The notes beneath the pieces were generated by a model. It searched no databases and was not told where the DNA came from. It saw nothing but the letters and a program-made list of their open reading frames with translations. From positions 868,001 through 932,000 of the forward strand of contig NZ_VBSL01000001.1 in NCBI RefSeq assembly GCF_006149005.1: DNA of 64,000 nt, in the 5' to 3' direction. This document shows, in pieces, positions 52,820 to 62,705 of this stretch (the first letter of the stretch is position 1; every line of letters starts with the position of its first letter). A program made the translations under genes and the position numbers. This stretch comes from Larkinella sp. C7. Lineage in GTDB: Bacteria; Bacteroidota; Bacteroidia; Cytophagales; Spirosomataceae.

Positions 52820-53302
52820 ATGAGACGCATTCTGATTCCCCTGGTCTTTCTTCTTCTTGTATTTGGCATATTTTATTACCTGACCGCCTGGAGTTACAGC
52901 GACGGCGAACGGGCCGGTACCATTTCCAAATACAGCCGCCGGGGATATGTTTTCAAGACCTGGGAAGGCGTTTTGAACGTCGGCGGTTTTTCGGGTGAAA
53001 CCGGCTCGCTGACTCCGCAATACTTCGATTTCTCGGTGAAAGACGATTCGGTGGCCCAGCAAATCAACCAGGCCGTCAAAACCGGTCAGCGCGTGACCCT
53101 GCACTATGAAGAGAAGCTGGTCAAACTCCCCTGGAACGGCGAAACCAAATACTTTGTAACCGGTGTTGAAATCGTGGAACCCCAATACCGCTATGGCGTG
53201 CCCGGCCAACCGGCGTATCCGATTCAACCGGCCCCATCGACACCGCCCGCACAACAAGCGTTGCCCGCGCCGGTCGATACGTTAGGACGGGATACGTTGT
53301 AG
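52820..53302 (+). CDS. Conserved single-helix membrane protein
   Basis: A 160-residue protein with one N-terminal helix (ILIPLVFLLLVFGIFYYLTAW). The conserved pattern YSDGERAGTISKYSRRGYVF then KTWEGVLNVGG is common in Bacteroidota proteins that databases sometimes mislabel as 6-phosphogluconate dehydrogenase. The last about 30 residues are Pro/Ala-rich. Function unknown. It follows the ABC permease by 69 bp. Confidence 0.78.
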   Translation: MRRILIPLVFLLLVFGIFYYLTAWSYSDGERAGTISKYSRRGYVFKTWEGVLNVGGFSGETGSLTPQYFDFSVKDDSVAQQINQAVKTGQRVTLHYEEKLVKLPWNGETKYFVTGVEIVEPQYRYGVPGQPAYPIQPAPSTPPAQQALPAPVDTLGRDTL

Positions 53303-53303
53303 A

Positions 53304-53364
53304 ACGGATGGACCTTAGTCCGTGTTTTGTTTGTTGTCCACAGAAAACATGGACTAAAATCCGT
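53304..53364. repeat. Intergenic imperfect inverted repeat
   Basis: ACGGAT (53304-53309) with ATCCGT (53359-53364), then after a 4-nt bulge 53314-53328 with 53344-53358 (13 of 15). It fills the gap between two co-directed genes. Confidence 0.78.
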
Positions 53365-53372
53365 GGGTACTT

Positions 53373-54377
53373 ATGCTAAAAACCGTCAGTCTTCAACGCA
53401 TTTTCCCGGACGCATTACTGGATCAATACCGGCAACAGGGTGATCCGGATGCCGATGCCGTTATCAGGTCGGTGGCAGCCCAACAGGGCCGTGAAAGCGT
53501 CGGTTTGCTGATGCGCTGGCTCGGCAATACCGCCGACTTCGACGGCCTTGACCAACCCCCGGCCGTTCAGGCCTTTATGACGACCCAGGCCCACCTCCCC
53601 GATTGGGCCGACCGCCGGAAGATGGACGTGGCCATGCGGTTTTTCAAGAAAAACGAAGTCGCCGTGGGCTTGACGCTGGGGTGTTATTCCCTGCCGTATT
53701 GCTACGCCGGAGCCGATGGCGCGCGGGTGCTCTGGCTCTCGCAGCGGATTCACAACGACACCCGGAAGCGGCTGGAAGAAACCGGCGAATGGGTATTCGG
53801 GATCATGAAACCGCGCGACTGGGAGAGTGGTAAAGCCCTTCGCCGAACCCTGAAAATCCGCCTGCTGCATGCATCGATCCGCTGGTTTACACTGCACAGC
53901 CCGCAGTGGGATCTGGTCTGGGGTTATCCGATCAATCAGGAAGATATGGCGGCTACCAATCTGGCGTTTTCGTACATCGTGATTCGGGGGCTGCGAAAAG
54001 CCGGTATTCCGATGACGCCCGAAGAAGAAGATGCCTACCTGCACCAGATCAATGTGGCCGGTTCGCTGCTGGGCGTTGCGGACGAGTTGTTACCCCGGAA
54101 CCTGCGCGAAGCCTTTCACCTCGAACGCACGATTGCCCGGCGGCAGTTTCGGACTTCGGAGCAGGGAACCGGGCTGACGCGGTCGCTGCTTCAGGCTCTC
54201 GAAAACCTGGCACCACCCGCCCTGCGGAACCTCCCGGCGGCCCAAATGCGTTTCTTCCTCGGCGACGAACTGGCCGATTTGCTGAATCTTCCGGCGGTGC
54301 CGCTGGAGAAACGGCTGGTCGGGCTGGCAACTTCGCTGCCCATTTTTCCAAACTTATTGAATTCAAGTCTCCGATAA
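53373..54377 (+). CDS. DUF2236 (MpaB/latex-clearing-type) oxygenase
   Basis: A mostly helical protein of the oxygenase MpaB/rubber oxygenase catalytic family (DUF2236), whose studied members bind haem b. Family segments: LPDWADRRKMDVAMRFFKK, GCYSLPYCYAGADGARVLW, then the LHASIRWFT segment with His and Arg and GYPINQEDMAATNLAFS (the Asn-Gln-Glu-Asp region). At 334 residues it is typical of the bacterial branch. The substrate is unknown. It has no signal peptide. Confidence 0.85.
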   Translation: MLKTVSLQRIFPDALLDQYRQQGDPDADAVIRSVAAQQGRESVGLLMRWLGNTADFDGLDQPPAVQAFMTTQAHLPDWADRRKMDVAMRFFKKNEVAVGLTLGCYSLPYCYAGADGARVLWLSQRIHNDTRKRLEETGEWVFGIMKPRDWESGKALRRTLKIRLLHASIRWFTLHSPQWDLVWGYPINQEDMAATNLAFSYIVIRGLRKAGIPMTPEEEDAYLHQINVAGSLLGVADELLPRNLREAFHLERTIARRQFRTSEQGTGLTRSLLQALENLAPPALRNLPAAQMRFFLGDELADLLNLPAVPLEKRLVGLATSLPIFPNLLNSSLR

Positions 54378-54459
54378 ACCCTGATTTTCTCTGATCAACT
54401 CTGATTAACAAGTTTGTTATTTCACAGGGTTTATCAGAGAACATCAGGGTTTATCGGAG
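54369..54459. repeat. Intergenic inverted repeat, CTGATTTTCTC-type
   Basis: Arms 54369-54395 and 54433-54459 pair at 26 of 27 positions around a 37-nt loop. It overlaps the last codons of the oxygenase gene and reaches to 14 bp before mnmE. Homologous to the element at 29511-29596. Confidence 0.9.
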
Positions 54460-54473
54460 TTATCAAGCCTTTG

Positions 54474-55850
54474 ATGGATATTTTACAACAGGAACCGATT
54501 GCGGCTCTGGCGACGGCGCCGGGCATAGGTGCCATTGCCGTTATTCGGGTATCGGGCGACAACGCCATTGCGCTGACCAGCCGGATTTTTCGCGGCAAAG
54601 ATCTGAATCAGCAAGCTTCCCATACCGTTCATTTCGGCACCATCCGGGATCAGCAAAACGCGATCATCGACGAGGTGCTGGTGACTATTTTTCGCAGTCC
54701 ATCCTCGTTTACGAAGGAAGATGTGGTCGAAATTTCCTGCCACGGTTCGGAGTATGTGATCCGGCAAATTCTGCGTCTGTTGCTGAAAGAAGGCGTTCGG
54801 ATGGCCCAGCCGGGGGAATTTACGCAGCGGGCTTTTCTGAACGGCCAGTTTGATCTGGTGCAGGCCGAAGCCGTTGCCGACCTCATTGCCGCCGACTCCG
54901 AAGCCACCCACCGGGCGGCCCTGACCCAACTCCGGGGCGGTTTTTCGAAACAGCTCAAGGCACTCCGCCAGCAATTGATCGAGTTTGCGGCCCTGATTGA
55001 ACTCGAACTGGATTTTGGCGAAGAAGATGTGGAGTTTGCCCAACGCGACGATCTGCGAAAACTCGTGTTGGCGATTCAGCGCGTGCTCCGGCCACTGATC
55101 GACTCATTTTCGGTCGGCAATGCCATCAAAAACGGCGTGGCGACGGTGATTGCCGGCAAGCCGAATGCCGGCAAATCGACCCTGCTGAATGCGCTGTTGA
55201 ATGAGGAAAAAGCCATTGTTTCGGACATTCCCGGTACCACGCGGGATGTAATTGAGGATGAGTTATTTCTCGACGGCATTCGCTTCCGGCTCATCGACAC
55301 CGCCGGACTCCGCGAAGCCACCGACACCATCGAAGCCATTGGCGTGGAACGCACCCGGCAGCAGTTGGACAAAGCCGCCATCATCGTCTACTTATTCGAC
55401 GCGGCTGAAACCACACTGGCCGAAATTGCCGAAATTGAAGCGGAGTTGAAAAACCGGGCGGTGCCGTATCTGCTCGTTGCCAACAAGATGGATAAGCTGG
55501 CGGACACCGAAATCAGCCAATGGCGGGATTCGTTCGGTCCGGAACTGGTGCCAATTCAGGCCAATACCGGCAAAAATCTGGACGAAATGGCGCAGCGATT
55601 GGTCGGTTTTGTGAAAACGAACGCCATTCCCGGCAGCACCGTCGTCACGAATCTGCGCCACTACGAACACCTGACCCAAACCGATGCGGCCCTCCTCCGC
55701 GTCCTCGACGGCCTGGATGCCGGAACAACCCAGGACTGGATTGCCATCGAACTCCGCGACGCCCTGCACCACCTCGGCGAGTTGACGGGGGAGATCACGA
55801 CAGACGACTTGCTGGCGACGATTTTCAGTAAGTTTTGTATTGGGAAGTAA
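54474..55850 (+). CDS. mnmE: tRNA modification GTPase MnmE
   Basis: With MnmG it puts the carboxymethylaminomethyl group on U34 of tRNAs. The N-terminal domain (residues 1-120) has IAALATAPGIGAIAVIRVSG and the folate-binding region GEFTQRAFLNGQFDL. The G domain has G1 GKPNAGKS (228-235), G2 GTTRD, G3 DTAG and G4 NKMD. The end is the catalytic CIGK with Cys455. At 458 residues it is full length. The start at 54474 was chosen because the longer frame runs through the inverted repeat. Confidence 0.96.
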   Translation: MDILQQEPIAALATAPGIGAIAVIRVSGDNAIALTSRIFRGKDLNQQASHTVHFGTIRDQQNAIIDEVLVTIFRSPSSFTKEDVVEISCHGSEYVIRQILRLLLKEGVRMAQPGEFTQRAFLNGQFDLVQAEAVADLIAADSEATHRAALTQLRGGFSKQLKALRQQLIEFAALIELELDFGEEDVEFAQRDDLRKLVLAIQRVLRPLIDSFSVGNAIKNGVATVIAGKPNAGKSTLLNALLNEEKAIVSDIPGTTRDVIEDELFLDGIRFRLIDTAGLREATDTIEAIGVERTRQQLDKAAIIVYLFDAAETTLAEIAEIEAELKNRAVPYLLVANKMDKLADTEISQWRDSFGPELVPIQANTGKNLDEMAQRLVGFVKTNAIPGSTVVTNLRHYEHLTQTDAALLRVLDGLDAGTTQDWIAIELRDALHHLGELTGEITTDDLLATIFSKFCIGK

Positions 55851-56078
55851 TGCCGCCTAAGTTAATGGCGAAATGCAATGAATGTTGAACCGGCGGGATG
55901 CTTTTCACGGGTCGTGTGGTAAAACCGAATCATGGAGCCTGCCTATACCTATAGAAAAAGCCAAAAACTAAGTATAGAACCCACCTGGGATAATTGAAAA
56001 GGTAAAATATTCAATTATTCCATGCTTTGGTCCCATAATTGTCGTACATTTTACTTCCACCGTAACAAATCGATAATT

Positions 56079-56309
56079 ATGTCTCAATTTATTCAGGTTC
56101 AGCAGAACGATACGGTTATTCTTACTCGATTCATTGAGTATTTACAAAAGCAGGGACTCTCTGTTGGCCGGGAAGGAACCTACATGGGAGAAGGTATTTG
56201 GTCTTCGTTTGAAAAATATAACGTCGAAGTAGTCCTCTCCGATTTTAAAAACAGTACGGCCAATTATACCGAAGGACGGGAGATAAGTGAATGGATCGCG
56301 TACAAGTAA
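56079..56309 (+). CDS. Small protein of unknown function
   Basis: A 76-residue soluble protein (MSQFIQVQQNDTVILTRFIE...), no motif recognised. The start was placed at 56079; the frame upstream is AT-rich leader. It stands at the left edge of the gene-poor stretch. Confidence 0.55.
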   Translation: MSQFIQVQQNDTVILTRFIEYLQKQGLSVGREGTYMGEGIWSSFEKYNVEVVLSDFKNSTANYTEGREISEWIAYK

Positions 56310-57923
56310 AAACAAACCATCACCATCGCACTTAAGCGAAGCGGATTACGCCGAAATGGTAAAACAGGCATTGGCCAGATCCATGCGGTCCGTATGCTGA
56401 TTGCCAGACAAGTAAACAGCAGCACCCAATCGGTTTATCGAAATTCGGGAAAATTGCTCTTCGAAAAACAGTTGGAAAGAGGTTATGGTAACGGTGTGAT
56501 CAACCAATTATCCATCAACCTGAAAAATGAGTTTCTCGATACGGGTTTGTTTCCGCTTTTAAGGCAGAATACGTGGGCAAGATGAATCTGTATCTTTCTT
56601 GGTCTCCTGATTTTGGGAAGTAACCCTTTTTTTACGTACACCCCAAACGTTAGCGCCTTCCTGTCCGTTTTTTTTAGTCAAAAACCGGCCCGATAAACCC
56701 GTGCCATTTTTTGCAACGCTATCTGAAAAAGCTTTTTTTGGGGGTAATCTTCCCCCGCCTGGTTCAGTATGCAATTGGTGTCGGCACAATGTATCGATCG
56801 GTTTGCAATCTAGTTGTCAGGTTGACTATCGTAAAAAAGCTCAAATTATATCTCAAAATAGTTCTATCTTCTACTACAGGCGGGTTTCCAAAAAACCGGC
56901 CCGGTTCAAGCTATCTTTTAGGCTACGGATTGAAGACCACCGGGTAGAATAAGCCCATAGCGCGGTTACTCATAACATACCAAATTCAGAAAATACAATT
57001 TATCCGCGAAGGGCTCCGGAAAATAATGTAGCAGACATTATTTACAAGTACGCTATTGTGTGAATGAAGCAGCAACTGATCCTGTTAAAATAAATTATTA
57101 AATTAATTATCATACAAAAAATAATTATCCTACTAGATTCAGTGGCAAAATTTTTGCTATTCATTAAATGTGATTAACCGTGTATTTATTTAAATTTTTG
57201 AATCTATTTAATTTAAAAATTTTACAATATACCGTATAATAAATAGACAAAGAAAACGGTATTTAAAATTTGACATTTATGAAAAAACAGTTTAAAGTTG
57301 CGCATACAAATTCTCTGTCTTTCCTGATTGCGAAACATACTATGAAAAAAAATAGCTTTTTTCAGACGAGTAACTAGTCCTGGCCCAAACCTCCATAGCC
57401 AGGTAGTCCCAAACAATTCTTTTGCGACATTCCCTCCAGGATGGGCAAATTAACCGTCAAAGAAGCCAGCATTCACCTCCAGATGCTGTTGTGATTGCAA
57501 AAAACAAAGAGTTACCCATTTAGATGTCAGAGTTGGAAACGGCCGGATTAAGCGACCCTTGCTTTCGCATGCTTAATTCTGTAACTCGCATTTAATCTTC
57601 AATCATCCTGCTGTCAAGAATAAAAACGCGAGCCACCTCCAGGCTCTATGCGCTATTCTTGTCTGGTTTTCAATACAATAACCAGAATTGATTTTCTCTA
57701 CAATCAATCAACAGGGACAGGTAATAATGATTTTATGTAACATGTACTTACTGCAATTTTCCGTCATGAAATTCAAAAAATAGGAATTTCTACTGGGGAA
57801 AACTATGCCCGTTAAGCTACAAAACTGGACAGCTAATTTTTATAAAAAATAGCTGTGAGTGATGCGTGTGTGCCTAAAATAAAAGTTTTAACTAACAATC
57901 CATCCATTTAAAACCAATTCGCT
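56310..57923. other. Gene-poor AT-rich region
   Basis: 1.6 kb with a clearly lower GC content than the flanks. It holds the DUF1016 remnant at 56370-56585. Frames of 60-83 codons at 56559-56952 overlap each other on both strands and show no motif. The right end would hold the promoter of the large surface-protein gene, but no good consensus box was found. Confidence 0.65.
56370..56585 (+). pseudogene. Remnant of a DUF1016 (PDDEXK nuclease family) gene
   Basis: The frame reads IHAVRMLIARQVNSSTQSVY, RNSGKLLFEKQLERGYGNGV and INQLSINLKNEF, close in pattern to the N-terminal DUF1016 domain of YhcG-type nuclease proteins (ARQ.VNS...Y.N.GK...EKQ...GYG..VI.QLS.DLK.EF). It breaks off at the point where RNLW.M would follow, and the C-terminal nuclease domain is missing. 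No credible start is present. I infer a decayed accessory gene. Confidence 0.55.
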
Positions 57924-60900
57924 ATGACTCCACATTACTGTTTAATTGGGCGAATTAAAAACCGGCTTTCCCGACAGCGGCACCGTCTGATGAGTTTGCT
58001 GGCCGTAATTGGTATGCTGGTCAGTATGCCTCCCGCGTATGCGCAGTCATGCTATGCCCCCATTTCCGGGACGGCGGTACAGGTGGGCGGGGTGATCAGT
58101 GCAACGGTTTGCGCGGGCCCACTCTGCCTGGGCACGGGCACCTATAACGAATTGCAAAAAATAACCGATAACAGCCTCGAAACCTTTGCCACGATCAACA
58201 CGACCATTGCGGCTCAGATTGCCCAGGGGATTTCGGTAAAAAGAACCAGCGGTTCTTATACCGGAAGTAATGTGGTCGGTTTTATCCTGTCGCGCAGTGC
58301 GCTGGTTGATGTGTCGGTTTTGAGCAGCGTGACCATCCGAACCTACCTGAACGGCAATCCCGTTTCGGCGGCACAACCGCTCAGTTCGCTGGTTTCTGGT
58401 TCGGCGTTAGGAAGTACGGAGAAAATGTATGCGACGTTCACAACGAACCAGGAATTTGACGAAGTTCGCCTGAACACCAGTTTGTTAAGCGCCGAAGTGT
58501 TCAGCAATCTGCGAATTTTTGCCGCCGTAGCCTTCCCAACCACCTGCTCGTCGCCGGTGTCTACCACCGTTTGTGGTGACTACATCAGTGGCCTGGGTAC
58601 CGATGCCACCTACTACGGTTCGGTGACCTGCGTAGGCTGCTCGTTGACCGACCGGGCTAACCTGATTAATGGGAATAACGCCGACTACGCGACTCTTTCC
58701 GTCGTGGCCGGAGCCGCTCCAACGGCATCCGTAGGCGTCATCGACACCAAAAAAGTGTATGCCAGCGGTCAACGGGCGGGTTTCGTCATTTCCAAAGAAG
58801 CGGCCAATGCGCTTCTGTCCGCCAATGCGCTCAATACCATTACGATTGAGACCTATTTATTTGGAACCTTACAGGAAGCCAAATCCCCGGGCGACCCTAC
58901 TAATGTGCTCAATTTGTCACTACTGGGCGTCAACACGACCATTCCCAAACAGAAACTGGGGTTTGTAACCACGTTGCCATTCAACGAAGTACGAATCAAA
59001 GTCAATTCACTGGCAACCGTCATTGGGCCTATCCGGCTGTATGGTGCTTTTGTGGAGGCATCAAGCTGTACCAATTGTGAGAAGGCGCTGGATGCAAACA
59101 GCACTGGTAAATACAGCGGTACCATTCAGGAAAACACGAGTTGCGGAATTTTATGTACCAATTCATTTACAGAACTCTACGGACTCCTTTCATTGGGTTC
59201 TAGTTTGACGAATACCGGCCGGGTTACCAATACGACCCTGGGTGATTATGCGACCTATAATACCGGCATTTCGGTAGGAGCCGGTGCCCGAATCACCGTC
59301 AAGAATGACGGCACGGATTTTACGGCGGGAAAAACGTTCGTCGGATTTCACATTTCCACCGAAACCGGTCTGGTTGATTTAGGTTTACTCAACAGCATTA
59401 CAATCCGGGTTTACAAAGACGGCAATGCAACCCCCGTCGAGACATCGACCTCGGCCAACTTACTGGGGGCCGCGCTTCTTTCCGGTGGCTCCAAACAATC
59501 CGTCGTAGGGTTTACGCCCAGTGTCGCCTTTGATATGGTACAGATCGACATTGGCAGCGTAGTCGGTTTGCTCGGGGAATACCGGATTTACGATGCTTTT
59601 GTCATCGAAGATGCTGATGGTGATGGCATACCCGATTGCAACGATGTTTGCGGCACCGGAACCGGCAATGACCTCCTCGATTTTGATGGCGACGGCATTC
59701 CCGACACCTGCGATCCGGATGATGACAACGATGGCATTCCCGATACAGTTGAAAATCCGACAGGCGATCCGAACCGGGATACGGATGGTGACAGTAATCC
59801 GGATCTGCGGGATCTGGACAGCGATAACGACGGCATCCCGGATTCCGTGGAAAAAGGCCCGGATGGCAACAATCCCTCCAATACGGACGGTACGGACGTT
59901 CCCGACTACCGCGATCCTGACAGCGACAACGACGGCATTCCCGACTCCGTGGAAGCTGGCCCGAATGGCGATGAACCCCGCAACACGGACGGCGATGCCC
60001 TGCCCGATTACCTCGATCTGGACAGCGACAATGACGGCATTCTGGATACCGTTGAGAAAGGTTCCGACGGCAACAACCCGACCAACAGCGATACCAATAC
60101 CGGCAGCAACCCCGACGGACGACCGGATTACATCGACCTGGATGCTGATAACGACGGCATCAACGACGTGGTGGAAGGCAATGGCACCGATGCCGACAAC
60201 AATGGCATTGCCGACGGCACGCCGGGCGCAACGGGCATTCCGGCTTCGGCAGGCAGCGGTCTGACTCCGCCCAATACCGATGGCGACGCCAAACCAGACT
60301 TCCAGGACGTTGACAGCGATGGTGATGGCATACCGGACCTCTACGAAAGCGGCATTCCGAGTCCGGGTACGCTCGATACCAACAAAGACGGTATTATCGA
60401 CGATGCCTCCGAAACGGATAACGACGGAATTCCAACGTCGGTTGATGGGGCAACCGGTAGCTACGGCGATGCCAACAGCCCGGCCCTGCCAAACACGGAC
60501 GGTGATTCCAATCCCAACTACCGCGATCTGGACAGTGATAACGACGGTATTCTGGATTCGGTGGAACGCGGAGCGGACGGGACAAACCCCACCAACAGCG
60601 ACACCAACTCGGGCGGCACCAGTGATGGCAAACCGAATTACATCGACCTCGACAGCGATAACGACGGCATCAACGATGTGATCGAAGGCGGTGGCACTGA
60701 TGCCGACAACAACGGGATTGCCGACGGCGCACCGGGTTCAACGGGTATTCCGGCTTCGGCAGGCAGCGGTCTGACACCACCCGATGCGGACAATGACGGC
60801 ACCCCGAACTACCTGGATCTGGACAGTGATAATGACGGCATCAAGGATCTCTACGAAAGCGGTATTCCGAACCCGGCCACGTTAGATACCAACGGCGATG

Positions 60901-61454
60901 GGATTATCGATAATGCCGATGAACCGGATAACGACGGTATTCCGCAGTCGGTCGATGGGGCGCAGAATGCGTACGGCGATGCCGGCAGCCCCACATTGCC
61001 CGATGGAGATACGGACAACAACCCGGATTATACGGACCCGAACGTGGATTTGACCCCGACGAATTTGATGCCGAATGCCGGCTTCACGGCCGTTGGCCAG
61101 TCGCGCAGTCTGACCATCACGGTACGGAACATTCCGGCCAACTCGGTTTCCAACGGAACGATTACGGTGACGGTGACCAAACCGACCCAGTATATGACGG
61201 TTGCCTTCTCAGGCTCCGCTGGTGATGAATGGACGCTCACCGATTCCGGAAGCTTCTTCAGACTGGTATCAAAACCGGGTGTTACCATCGCGGGATTAGC
61301 CGCCAATGCGAAAAGCATCGGGCTGACGCTAACGCTGACCGCAGGAGCCAACTCGGGAGCCAGCCTGATCAATACCCGCATCCAGAGCGGGTCGGGCGGT
61401 GAGGTCAATAACGAAAACAATACCGCGGTTACAGCCGTCAACATTACCTTCTAA
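57924..61454 (+). CDS. Large secreted protein: three N-terminal repeat modules, calcium-binding repeats, DUF11-like end
   Basis: An 1176-residue surface or extracellular protein. The signal peptide ends at PPAYAQ (residue 41). Residues about 43-205, 207-380 and 382-560 are three copies of one module, sharing patterns such as NN/TT-DYAT, VGF-IS, SITIR-Y and FDEVRI, which I do not recognise as a named domain. Residues about 562-1040 are thrombospondin type 3-like calcium repeats ([21 protein letters not shown]), including a 170-residue block present twice. Residues 1041-1176 resemble DUF11/Ig-like repeats. No type IX sorting domain is seen at the end, so export may rely on another signal. Adhesion or matrix function is inferred. 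The next gene has a T9SS domain. Confidence 0.82.
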   Translation: MTPHYCLIGRIKNRLSRQRHRLMSLLAVIGMLVSMPPAYAQSCYAPISGTAVQVGGVISATVCAGPLCLGTGTYNELQKITDNSLETFATINTTIAAQIAQGISVKRTSGSYTGSNVVGFILSRSALVDVSVLSSVTIRTYLNGNPVSAAQPLSSLVSGSALGSTEKMYATFTTNQEFDEVRLNTSLLSAEVFSNLRIFAAVAFPTTCSSPVSTTVCGDYISGLGTDATYYGSVTCVGCSLTDRANLINGNNADYATLSVVAGAAPTASVGVIDTKKVYASGQRAGFVISKEAANALLSANALNTITIETYLFGTLQEAKSPGDPTNVLNLSLLGVNTTIPKQKLGFVTTLPFNEVRIKVNSLATVIGPIRLYGAFVEASSCTNCEKALDANSTGKYSGTIQENTSCGILCTNSFTELYGLLSLGSSLTNTGRVTNTTLGDYATYNTGISVGAGARITVKNDGTDFTAGKTFVGFHISTETGLVDLGLLNSITIRVYKDGNATPVETSTSANLLGAALLSGGSKQSVVGFTPSVAFDMVQIDIGSVVGLLGEYRIYDAFVIEDADGDGIPDCNDVCGTGTGNDLLDFDGDGIPDTCDPDDDNDGIPDTVENPTGDPNRDTDGDSNPDLRDLDSDNDGIPDSVEKGPDGNNPSNTDGTDVPDYRDPDSDNDGIPDSVEAGPNGDEPRNTDGDALPDYLDLDSDNDGILDTVEKGSDGNNPTNSDTNTGSNPDGRPDYIDLDADNDGINDVVEGNGTDADNNGIADGTPGATGIPASAGSGLTPPNTDGDAKPDFQDVDSDGDGIPDLYESGIPSPGTLDTNKDGIIDDASETDNDGIPTSVDGATGSYGDANSPALPNTDGDSNPNYRDLDSDNDGILDSVERGADGTNPTNSDTNSGGTSDGKPNYIDLDSDNDGINDVIEGGGTDADNNGIADGAPGSTGIPASAGSGLTPPDADNDGTPNYLDLDSDNDGIKDLYESGIPNPATLDTNGDGIIDNADEPDNDGIPQSVDGAQNAYGDAGSPTLPDGDTDNNPDYTDPNVDLTPTNLMPNAGFTAVGQSRSLTITVRNIPANSVSNGTITVTVTKPTQYMTVAFSGSAGDEWTLTDSGSFFRLVSKPGVTIAGLAANAKSIGLTLTLTAGANSGASLINTRIQSGSGGEVNNENNTAVTAVNITF
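60011..61030 (+). repeat. 510-bp tandem duplication in the calcium-repeat region
   Basis: Copy 1 is 60011-60520 and copy 2 is 60521-61030. Both begin with the codons for [10 protein letters not shown] and share [24 protein letters not shown] and LYESGIP. The repeat is in frame (170 residues) with many silent differences, so it is not recent. Confidence 0.85.
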
Positions 61455-61460
61455 CTCCAA

Positions 61461-61490
61461 CAAGTCTGGGGGGCCAGCCCCCCAGACTTG
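61461..61490. repeat. Intercistronic hairpin
   Basis: A 13-bp perfect GC-rich stem (61461-61473 with 61478-61490) with a 4-nt loop, no U-tract, 7 bp after the large surface-protein gene and 31 bp before the next ATG. It may protect or attenuate the message. Confidence 0.88.
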
Positions 61491-61520
61491 CATCTCTTCC
61501 ACGAAACCAACAAAAATTCC

Positions 61521-62594
61521 ATGAAAAAGCAACTACTTATCGCGTTCATCTTCCTGGCCGTCATCCAGCTTTCGCACCAGAGCCAGGCCCAGGTGGTTGA
61601 CGTTTATGCCACCCCAACGGATGTTATCTCCGATGACAATACGTCAACCTTTGCCGGTCCCAATCACCCCGGGGTGGTACGGGTGACGGTGGGCAACAAC
61701 AACCCCGCTCCGATCCCGGCGGGGCAAATGTCGGTTGTGATAACGCTCAACCAGTATGTCAACTACGTATCGGCTTCGTCCATCCCCGGTTTTGAAGTGG
61801 TTCCCGGTAACACCAGCACGACCAGCGTATATTTGATCAACAACATTCCCATTGCGGAAGCGGGTTCGCCTATTGTTTTGGAGATCAACGTAATAGCGGT
61901 ACAAACCGTTGGCACAACGACCATTACCTCCACGGCTTCACTGGTGGAACCGACCGATCTGTCAGAAAACATCACGGCCAACAACACCAGCAACCGGGAA
62001 ACGTCCGTTGGCACCTCGGCCCTGCCCGTCACCTTATCGTCCTTCAACGTGAAAGCCGTCAACCAACATGCGGTTCTGGAATGGACTACCTCTTCCGAGA
62101 AAAACAACGCGTTTTTCGAAGTACAGCATTCGACCAATGCCCGCGATTTTGAGGTGCTGGGCACCGTAAAAGGCCACGGAACGACGTACCAAACCCAGCA
62201 TTACCGCTTCACGCAGGAATATCCCGATCCGTCGGTGGTTCATTATTACCGCTTGCGGCAGGTGGATACGGACGGGAAATACGAATTCAGCTTCCTGCGC
62301 TCCCTGACGTTTGAGGGCTACGTGGGCATCGAACTGAAACTGTCGACCAACCCGGTTACCAACGGCACCATCAGAGCGTATGTCGATTATGGCGACGAAA
62401 ATCTCTCCCGGGAAGCGAACCTGGTCCTGGTCGACAACATGGGCCGAACCGTCGGCAAACAATCGATTTGGCTGGAGAAAGGCCGGAATACCGTGCAGTT
62501 CCAGGGCGTGTCGCTACACAGCGGCCTGTATGTGATTTCGCTGCAAAACCCGTCGCTGGTGCAGCCGAAGTTTGTAAAAGTAGCGGTTCAGTAA
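61521..62594 (+). CDS. Secreted protein with T9SS type A sorting domain
   Basis: A 357-residue protein with a signal peptide (MKKQLLIAFIFLAVIQLSHQ). Residues about 30-165 form a DUF11/Ig-like domain (VVRVTVGNNNPAPIPAGQ, VNYVSASSIPGFEVV). Then comes the common linker LPVTLSSFNVKAVNQHAVLE and YYRLRQVDTDGKYEFS. The final about 80 residues are a type IX sorting domain (VTNGTIRAYVDY, LHSGLYVISLQN, PKFVKVAVQ). It follows the calcium-repeat protein in the same direction and may work with it on the cell surface (inferred). Confidence 0.88.
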   Translation: MKKQLLIAFIFLAVIQLSHQSQAQVVDVYATPTDVISDDNTSTFAGPNHPGVVRVTVGNNNPAPIPAGQMSVVITLNQYVNYVSASSIPGFEVVPGNTSTTSVYLINNIPIAEAGSPIVLEINVIAVQTVGTTTITSTASLVEPTDLSENITANNTSNRETSVGTSALPVTLSSFNVKAVNQHAVLEWTTSSEKNNAFFEVQHSTNARDFEVLGTVKGHGTTYQTQHYRFTQEYPDPSVVHYYRLRQVDTDGKYEFSFLRSLTFEGYVGIELKLSTNPVTNGTIRAYVDYGDENLSREANLVLVDNMGRTVGKQSIWLEKGRNTVQFQGVSLHSGLYVISLQNPSLVQPKFVKVAVQ

Positions 62595-62705
62595 CCGGCT
62601 GAACAGACTAGGCTTATTCGTTACCGCCGTCCTGAAAACCGCGGTACCGGGCTCTGTATTGCCAATCATCTGAGTCGATAATCCCTCATCCTAGATTATA
62701 AAGTG

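Noticed and set aside
56559-56952. Overlapping short frames in the AT-rich stretch
   Set aside because: Several frames on both strands cover the same bases, none has a motif or promoter.
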